Assembly: GCA_008638375.1 (NCBI GenBank)
Contig: CM018048.1
Coordinates: forward strand, 51,975,847-52,039,846
Direction of reading: 5' to 3'
Source: Nyssa sinensis
Lineage: Eukaryota > Streptophyta > Magnoliopsida > Cornales > Nyssaceae
Length of the DNA: 64,000 nucleotides
The notes under the pieces are model-generated. The model did not search any database. It saw only the letters and a list, made by a program, of their open reading frames with translations, and was not told where the DNA came from. Shown here piece after piece: positions 56,268 through 64,000 of this stretch. The position numbers and the translations under genes were made by a program. The first letter of the stretch is position 1. Every line of letters starts with the position of its first letter.

Positions 56268-58846
56268 GGAAAGCTTTAAAATGGACAGTCAGCCCTCCAA
56301 TGACTGAAATAAGGTCTTCTGTGAACTCTAAATAATATAGAGATATAAAGAGTTCTGTCAATGTTTGTTGTTATGTGTATTGTTTTTGACTTTTTGTGAG
56401 GTTTGAAGTAAAGCTAATATGAAATGAGATTAGCAGTGTTCTTATAGACATGTCTTGTTTTCATCCTCTTCAAGCTGTGGTTCGAAGAGGGACACTGTAT
56501 ATGCTGATGTGAAAGTTTTATTTTTCCCGGCAATGGACGATACAACCCTAGTCCCTTCAGCAACTCAAACTCAGGATACACACAGTCACTCTTAAGTCAA
56601 AAGGCTATTATTGATTAATGAATGTTTTGTGAATAAATAAGACAATTATCCTTTGAAATTGAGGATTATTATGAAAACCAAATGAACCCTCTTGAAGTTT
56701 TAACATTGAAATTTCAAGTCAATATCAAGTCAATTAGAGATAAGTGCTTCTGATTAGACACATCTGGTAAAGTTTTATATCAAATCCAGATGACGAAGAG
56801 TGCATTGAATTTAAATAAATGTTCTCTATAAAATCTCATATTTTATTTGAGTGACATCCCGTATCTTTAATCATTTGAAAAATCAGAGTTTCAAGTCTTA
56901 GAAATGAAACACGTGGTGATTTGCCATTTTCTAATTATGAACTAAGTTTGTATTTTTCAAGACTTATATTTATATCCAATGCTGTTTTTTATTTTATTTG
57001 TTTATTATACAAGAATTACTTTTTTTTAAGATGTAAAAAAAATTATAAATATTAGTATTAGTTATAAGTGTTCAACACTCGTGATTTGATTAACGCATGT
57101 AAACGCATATACTCAAGTATGAAATAGTTAATTTTACAAAAAAAAAATAAAAAAAAAAACCAAAAATAAATGCTTAATGACGTGGTCATTTTGTATTGTC
57201 CTTGTATCATATAATTTATGCAATGGAGAATCAATGAAAAACTATTATATTATTTGAGATGTTTTTTTTTAACTTAAATTTTAAACAATATAACATTACT
57301 CGAGAGTATGAAACTCTTGTATCATTATAATCTATTCAATAATTATGTTCCTAATTTATAACATATCACTACATAATAGATATATAATTTTCTTATTTTT
57401 ATTACATATAAAATCTTTTTAAAAAAGTTATTAATTAAAAAATAATTCAACAATAAACTAGTTTTTTTTATCAATTCAATGACCAATTCAATTTTGATAA
57501 CTATGCTTTTTTAGCAAATATCATTATAGTTAGTAAATAGTAAATATGCTATATATCATGTGTATATACATATAAATGACAAAACAATTCTAATCTGAAC
57601 CGCATAGTGCACATAATGAACATTTCTTATAAAAAAAAAAATTTATTTTATTATATGATTTTAAAAAAATAACCTCCCCCGTGTCCTTTTTTCTAAAACA
57701 AATTATTGATTTTCTAAGTAGTGTATAACTATAATAATATAATTATTTGAATCACGGTTAATATCATTAAATAAAGGAAAATAATTGGTATATCGTTGCT
57801 TTACCAGATTAGTTTTTTGGATGATGTGTCAATAATATTTTTGTAATTAATAATCATATTTTGTTTTTTTATTTAAATTTTTAAAAAGAGTTATGACATA
57901 TGATGTCATCTAGTGTACCTAGTATTTATTCTTAAATAAATATTTTATCTATTAATTTTATAATTATTGCAATTACATGATTTAATAGACAATGGAATGT
58001 ATTTGGTTATATATATATATATATATATATATATTATCATTGGAATAATTACATTGATTTTTCTTGAATTATTTAACAATTATAGTAACTTTTGCCTATA
58101 TTTTTCAAAATTACACTAGCATTTCATTTATTATACTGACAATATACATATTCTTCTCTTTATACAAAACTCATCATTGAAGGAGTTAGAATTTTAGCTA
58201 AAAATTTTTATATGATTAAAATATAGTTATATATTACACTGACTTCCTCTATCTCTATCTTTTAAAAGATTATAGAAAAAAATCTTTATAATTATCAGAC
58301 TTTACAGAAAAAAGTTAGTATAAATATCTTTAAAAGTAATATAATAAATTTATAATTTCTATTAATGTTCTTCTTCCTAAAAAAATTTAACAAAAAAGTT
58401 CAGTATAATATCAGAAATCACAATAAAAGCTCATGTAATTGTTAGTTATTATTGAAAAAATTAGTGTAATTATTCTATTGTTTGATATACAAAGTTATCA
58501 GTAAAATAAATAATTAATCTATTTTATTACATTAAGAAACATTCATATCTAATGTAGCATATTATTTCTGTAACACACTATTAAAATTTGAAGGGATGTG
58601 ATGTGATTTAAAATTAAAATTCGGGAGAGTTATTGTAATATACAAAAATTAATAACATAAGCGCGAAGCCGCGAACCGGATGAATTTGCACCGACCAACC
58701 ACCTGACTTCACCGTAGAAAGGAGTCGGGCGTTGTCCGGTTGGGTTGGGTTCTTTTCAGACCGGTTTAAAATGTGTTTATGAAGTATAAACATTATACAC
58801 CCACTCTTTCCATTTCCTGCAATTCTAATTCACATTTTCTCGGAAA
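56268..58846. other. Spacer between the 55551 gene and the C2 gene
   Basis: Duplicated spacer without a gene. It holds a family-1 foldback element (58060-58450), (AT)n at 58013-58034, and the GC-richer C2 promoter from about 58660. Confidence 0.6.
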
Positions 58847-61420
58847 ATGCCACGAGGAACGGTTGAAGTCCTTCTTGTTGGGGCTAAAGGTCTCGAGAAC
58901 ACCGATTTTCTCTGTGAGTTTCCTTTAAGAATCTCCGTGATTTTGTCATCTGTTTCTCCTGTCAATTTGGAAAATTGGAATTGGAATTTTATTCTAATGA
59001 TGTTCTGTTATTAAACTTTGTTTATTGTTGTATGAGATCTGACTCAGATCGCGAGTCCGTTTGGTCACATAGAAATTGGATGGGAAAAAAGAATCCTAAA
59101 AAGAAAATGAAAATGAAAAATTGTACTTCTACGTCTCAGGAAAAAAAGGCAAAGAAAGAAAGAAAACGAAGAATCAACACAAATAATTATTTTTACGAAT
59201 ACATAGATCTAGATATTGAGCGCTTGGTCACGGTAGTTAATAACTCAATGACGCAGTTCGTCAATCAGCTTGATCTCTGAATTTCTCTAGAAGCAAAAGG
59301 ATCATTATGTTCACATAAAACAATGAGTAATTGGATTTTACTAAATGATAACCAGATAACCAGTTAGATCTACTGACCCAAGTTGACTGATATCATGTAA
59401 TTTTTAGCAAATGATGCAGTGAAACACGTTTTGGGTGATTATTTTCTGTCCGGGGGTAAGCCTGCCTACATCTAACTCTACCCGGACAGGAGGCTCGTGC
59501 ACTTGGTTAGCCTTTTTAGTTATCACGTCTCTATGATCATTTGATTGCATTTAACTAGCATTTGTCCTGTGGAGCATCTTATCTTTCATACAGCTGGTCC
59601 CAAGCCCAAAAAAGTGTAAAGAGGGTTGAAAGAGGTAGACGGCCTAAGCTGGATCACAGTCACCGAGCTCTAAAATTTGCAACCTAACGCTAAGGCATGC
59701 TTGTAATGAAACAAAGGATATGTTTTAGAGTGGATTAAAATTGATTCATGAAGCTAATCTGACCGAGTTGGTATAAGGAATTTGAAGACTTTGTTCATTT
59801 AAGCTTTAGTAGCTTGAAGCAGTCTGTTTGGACTCGTGTGTAAATCCAATTCCATCCCATAGTATATGCATAAAGACCATGATCAATGTTGCATCTATAT
59901 CCTTATTATAATCTGTTATGTTTCTGTTTAATGAGGATCAAATGACTCTGAACAGGTAACATGGATCCCTATGTAATCATCATTTGTCGTACTCAGGAGC
60001 AAAAAAGCAGTGTTGCATCAGGTGCGGTCCCTGAACAATTTTAGTTCTTCTATGCAAACATTTTTATGGACTTTTAGTGGAACGAAAATAGTTAAAGAGT
60101 TATATGAATGCAACCTTTTAGTTCAAGCTATGGAACTTCATGATAAATCCTCAATAAATTTGTGCAGCAGATCAGTGTTCATTGTAAATTGCATATTGTT
60201 AATGCAGGAAAAGGGACTGAACCAGAATGGAATGAGAATTTTGTATTCACCATATCTGATAGTGTTTCAGAACTCTCAATCAAAATAATGGACAGTGATA
60301 GCGGTTCTGAGGATGATTTTGTGGGACAAGCAACGTGAGTAGTAATTCATATCTGTAAGACTTCTTCAGTGCACAAATTTAGGCATGATATTTTATGTCT
60401 TTTGATTTGTTAATATAAGGCATTGACCAGTCCGACTTCTACTTCAAGTATCACTTCTAATAACTGAATCTGGCTAGTCTAGAATTTGAAGATTTCTCTG
60501 GGAATCGAACCAGCCCTATTACAGTTTGCACTTTTTGATGTCTGAGCACACAAGTTAGTGGGTGAGTCATTATCCTAACATTAAACAACACAAAAATGAG
60601 GTGAATTCTTGAAACCAACTTTCCCTTATTTGAACAAGTGCTAGGTAGAACTCAATACGAACACTATCAGAAACACAATGTGCTCCTCCTAAATCTTGTT
60701 TAAACGTAGCAGAACGATTCAATATATGGGACATCTAGACGCTTCGCTGAGCTTTAACTTGGAAATTACAATCTATCTTTGGACACTCGTATCAGTAAAC
60801 AATAAACCAAATATTTACATGGGTAGGACAGGAAGATCATTTGCATCTTGAATGACTGAGGATTGAGGAGGTAATCTCTTTAGTAGATTATATACACCCT
60901 CAGCCTGTGGGCAAATAATCAGATGAATGGAATTGTGTAATAGAAGTAAATGACAAAACCTGATCTCATTTTTATTACTTGTATTTGTGGCCTTTGCAGA
61001 ATTCCACTTGACCCACTGTTCATGGAAGGAAACCTCCCTCCAACATCATACAACGTGGTTAAAGATGAAGAATATCGTGGAGAGATTAAAGTTGGCCTCA
61101 CTTTCACTCATCAGGTACGCTTTTGATATTTTCAGCTTATTTGTTCCATGTTAATGGAGATAAAAATAAAATAAATTAAAATAAGAGAGTAAAAATTATA
61201 ATAGTATCCACATAAACCTGGCCTGATTCAAGTAGCAGTTTCATCTCAGTTGAGTCAACAGTTTCATGTTTTTCAACCATTAATTAAATCTGCAAGGCGT
61301 CATAAAACATTATTAAGTATACTTGTTCTTATTGTTTGTTTCTTGTCATAGGGAGGATATGATCAGGAGTCCTCTGGGCAAGAGGAAAGCTATGGTGGAT
61401 GGAAAGAGTCCTCCGACTGA
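58847..61420 (+). CDS. C2-domain protein, five exons (elicitor-responsive/phloem-protein type)
   Basis: Exons are 58847-58913, 59956-60021, 60208-60334, 61000-61114 and 61352-61420, giving 147 aa. All junctions have GT/AG and the phases agree. The protein is essentially one C2 domain, a calcium-dependent membrane-binding fold. It begins MPRGTVEVLLVGAKGLENTD, then NMDPYVIIICRTQEQKSS, EPEWNENFVFTISD, MDSDSGSEDDFVGQA, IPLDPLFMEG and NVVKDEEYRGEIKVGL, with a hydrophilic tail ending YGGWKESSD. Aspartates of the calcium loops are visible. Length and sequence resemble plant small C2 proteins of the ERG3/16-kDa phloem protein type. AATAAA follows at 61821. Exon 1 is duplicated at 51772. Confidence 0.9.
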
Positions 61421-62305
61421 GGTTGACTGGCATCAATCAGAAATTTCTTTCACTTCAGTGCTATAATATTGGCATGAACGGAAATAGGCTGTTTGGTCCA
61501 GGAGATTATAGTTCCTGGCATTAATAACTTGTTCAAGAATTTCATGTGATGCTAATTTCAGACTTGTATGGTGTGCACTTGGTTCAATACAATGATCAGC
61601 TGTTACGGATCAAATTCTCCCATATTTCAACATGACTTGAGTTTTGATAAATTTGTGAAATTTTGTGGAAGGCTGCTTCACTAAACTGGGTTAAAATCGC
61701 AAGCCTTTGCATCTTCCTGAATTGCTAAATGAGGCTGCCTTAGTAGTCTGCGGTCACTCTGTACATACCTTGGCTTTTGAGAAATTGGGGTACCTGAAGG
61801 GACAGTCGGTGCCACTAATTAATAAAACTATTTATTCTTTGATCCACCATTTGTTATACAAGAGTCTATTTATAACTTCATAGGCAGCTATTGGTAAAAC
61901 ATAGACCAAAAAATGAATACAGATACCCAGAAGAGTTCAATATCTGAGAAAATACAATTTTACCGCTCCAGACCTACCAAAGAACAACTCGTAAAGATTA
62001 AAAAATAGAGAAAGTTTTTCTAAGAGACTGATTTACTAAGTACTTATCCCTATTAAGCCCTTTTGCAGCAACAACACAGCACTAAGAATAGTTATTTTTG
62101 GCAATGAAGTCCGACGGAATAAATTGATATATTACAGGAGAAAACATAGTTAGCAGCACAAAGGCGCGGGCTCAAAAATATATTCATGTAATACACAGTT
62201 CATTTTTACAACATAACCAGTTTTCATTGCTAGCAGTCTTTTGCCCAAAAAAATTGACCTTCAGCACAGTTTTTTTTGTGGCAAATTTCTAGTGCAAAAA
62301 GTTAG
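61421..62305. other. Convergent intergenic region
   Basis: It contains the 3' untranslated regions of the C2 gene (plus) and the MBD-like gene (minus). No other gene is seen. Confidence 0.6.
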
Positions 62306-63730
62306 TCAGCTCTCTTTTACTAGTTTACCTTTGCCTGATATTCCTTGTTTACATCCAAGCTTGGTTGTTGAGGACCTACTACCACTGCAGCTTGGTAAGC
62401 TGACGTTTCCAGGAGGCAGGAATGTAGGATTCTCCGATAACTGCTGTGGGCACACAGGTTTCTCTGGTGCATCAAAATGGGCTGAGATATCGTTTTGGAA
62501 AGAACTCGGTAGGCCAAAATCTAGCAGTGTAGAGCCACCACCCCTCCTCTCAGAAGTGTCGACTTGTTGCTGGAAGTAACCCTGAATTGTCAGATTATCC
62601 TCTACTGGTATTGCCCCCGTTAGAGTCTTGAATGCAAAGTCTAGGCATGGATCTGACCAAGAATCCCCAAATGGAGGGAATACTTGTGATTCTGGGTTCT
62701 TGTCATCTTTCTTCTCAGTCACCTGCCTTCCTGGTTGCTCTTCTGGAACAGCTTGGCCACCTGGAGGCTTTTCATTTTTGTTTGATGGATCTACATCTGA
62801 TGGATCTGGGTTCTTATCATCTTTCTTTTCACTTTCCTGCCTTCTTGGTTGCTCTTCTGGAACAGCTTGGTCTCCTAGAGATTTCTCACTTTTGCTTGAT
62901 GGCTCTACATCTAATGGAGCTTCTGTACCTCCCTGAAGCATGATGTGCAATCTCTATTTCTGGTTCAGCCTCAAGCTGTTGAAGTGCACCATCAGGCTCA
63001 CCATCCAGTGTGAAACCCAAAGATGGTTTGTCTTCACTTTCCCCAGACTTCTTAGTTGCAGCTCGAAGAGCTCGTTCACTTAACCCCAAGTTGGCCACCA
63101 GCTCAGGTTTTAGCCCTGCAAGTCGTTTTGAAGATCGAGAAGGCAATATAACTGCATTTTTGTTCTTGCGTTTGCTTGAGCCAATCTGAGTTCTCGTATT
63201 GCTGAACTCTTCTGTCCCATTCTCTGGCAAATTTTCTTCTTGCAGGATATTAGCTGCAGGAGTGGACACAGACCCATCTTCAGCAAGAGTCCTCTTGCCT
63301 CGTTTTCTCTTGGACCCTTTGGTTGTTGGGAGGGCTGAGCTGCCTGGATCAGGGCCGGCCTTGGTTTCAGCATTATCTCCAATCACATTATCAATTAAAT
63401 GTTTTCCTTCAAGAATCTCAGCTGTAAGAGTTGAAGTGCCCATGACATCAGTACATACAGCTTTCCGTTGCCCGTCCTTTGATCCTTCAGCATCTGAAGC
63501 TGCCAAGCTGCTTGTATCAAAACTTTCTTTACCTGCAGCAATTAGTTCTACATCAAAAACAATGACGTTTTAATATTACTGGCTACTCCAGGATCTCTTT
63601 GACCTGTTCCAACGTATACTTGATAACCACAACTGCAAATATGTGCATCAATAATTGATTTCTCACCTGCAAAAAGTTGTCTTCTGGTTGTATGGTGCCT
63701 TAGTTTATGCCCTTTACCCACAGATTGAGG
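62306..63730 (-). CDS. Methyl-CpG-binding-domain protein 13-like, 3' exons, apparent frameshift
   Basis: Minus-strand gene, incomplete in this window. An exon at 63730-63667 reads PQSVGKGHKLRHHTTRRQLF and splices in phase to a large exon starting at 63547 (AELIAAGKESFDTSS). That exon carries a basic stretch KGSKRKRGKR, then PSRSSKRLAGLKPELVANLG and SERALRAATKK. Near 62935 the frame shifts by one base. The second frame continues with two 36-residue repeats (each with QAVPEEQP and EKKDDKNP) and a conserved end (SWSDPCLDFAFKTLTGAIPV, NPTFLPPGNVSLPSCSG). This C-terminal layout resembles plant MBD13-type proteins (from memory). The methyl-CpG-binding domain would lie beyond the right edge, so the identity is tentative. 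Confidence 0.6.
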
Positions 63731-64000
63731 CTATTGACAGACCAAAAGGCAAAGAAAGAAATTCTCCAACAATTAAAATTCCATCCAGCATGTCTCAACG
63801 ACAGAATGATAAAGGAAAAGCAGTCCAAGTAAAAAATAAGTGTTGGCATCCATATGGTAATATTTACAAGACATATGTTTGAGCAACTATTTAGTTTCTA
63901 GAAAATTCATGAACGAACTCTTGACATTTCAGGAAAAATATGTGCTCTTTCTGAGGTAAAAAGAGCATCAGGTCACAACGAGACCACAGAATCAATTCTT
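63731..64000. other. Upstream of the last MBD-like exon seen
   Basis: This is probably intron of the minus-strand gene. No exon with both splice signals could be identified before the window ends. Confidence 0.4.

Larger units (their letters stand above)
53926..59126. repeat. Large segmental duplication, unit 2
   Basis: Partner of 46893-52048. It carries the intact gene at 55551 and runs into the intact C2 gene. It is probably the original location, because the C2 gene is complete only here. Confidence 0.85.

Noticed and set aside
59956..60334. A 92-codon frame over exons 2 and 3 of the C2 gene (60010-60288)
   Set aside because: It is out of phase with the spliced C2 frame and crosses an intron.
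62628..63573. Plus-strand frames opposite the MBD-like gene
   Set aside because: They are antisense shadows; the minus-strand frames carry the recognisable motifs and splice phases.
1..64000. tRNA, rRNA or snoRNA genes
   Set aside because: No cloverleaf with A and B boxes or rRNA-like block was noticed by eye; a dedicated scan (tRNAscan-SE, Infernal) could overturn this.

Overview
The window is nuclear DNA of a flowering plant, almost certainly a core eudicot. It is AT-rich and full of (AT)n, (GA)n and (AC)n microsatellites. It carries a Tat-type Ty3/gypsy retrotransposon, many small foldback and MITE-like elements, and plant-only gene families. The species cannot be named from the sequence alone. 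Gene names rest on recognised protein motifs; no database was searched.

Layout. Positions 1-8368 are most of a minus-strand Ty3/gypsy element of the Tat/Retand type: right LTR 7737-8368, primer-binding site, gag, protease, RT, two RNase H domains, integrase, a tandem hairpin array, and what looks like the end of a plus-strand antisense ORF. Its other LTR lies beyond the left edge, and five in-frame stops plus one frameshift disable it. Positions 8369-58800 are a tandem cluster of thaumatin-like (PR-5/osmotin) genes, all on the plus strand. Five have intact frames (17906, 34464, 38045, 48036, 55551), four are pseudogenes (9850, 21366, 23939, 25826), and two very degraded 3' relics lie near 36440 and 39765. 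The members form sub-duplications: the 9.8-26.7 kb group, the 34.4/38.0 kb pair and the 48.0/55.5 kb pair. Transposon insertions between paralogues are well defined because the sister copy often shows the empty site.

The 48.0/55.5 kb duplication extends into intron 1 of the neighbouring C2-domain gene. The intact gene (five exons, 147 aa) is at 58847-61420, and an orphan copy of its promoter and first exon is at 51772. Just beyond that breakpoint lies a three-exon minus-strand fragment of an isoprenylcysteine methylesterase (ICME)-like gene. The right end (62306-63730, minus) holds the 3' exons of a gene resembling methyl-CpG-binding-domain protein 13, convergent with the C2 gene.

Functionally this is a defence-gene cluster evolving by birth and death. 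The four genes at 34-56 kb share a GCC-box (AGCCGCC) just upstream of a TATA box, consistent with ethylene/ERF-responsive PR-gene control. The left group lacks that arrangement but has W-box cores (TTGACT).
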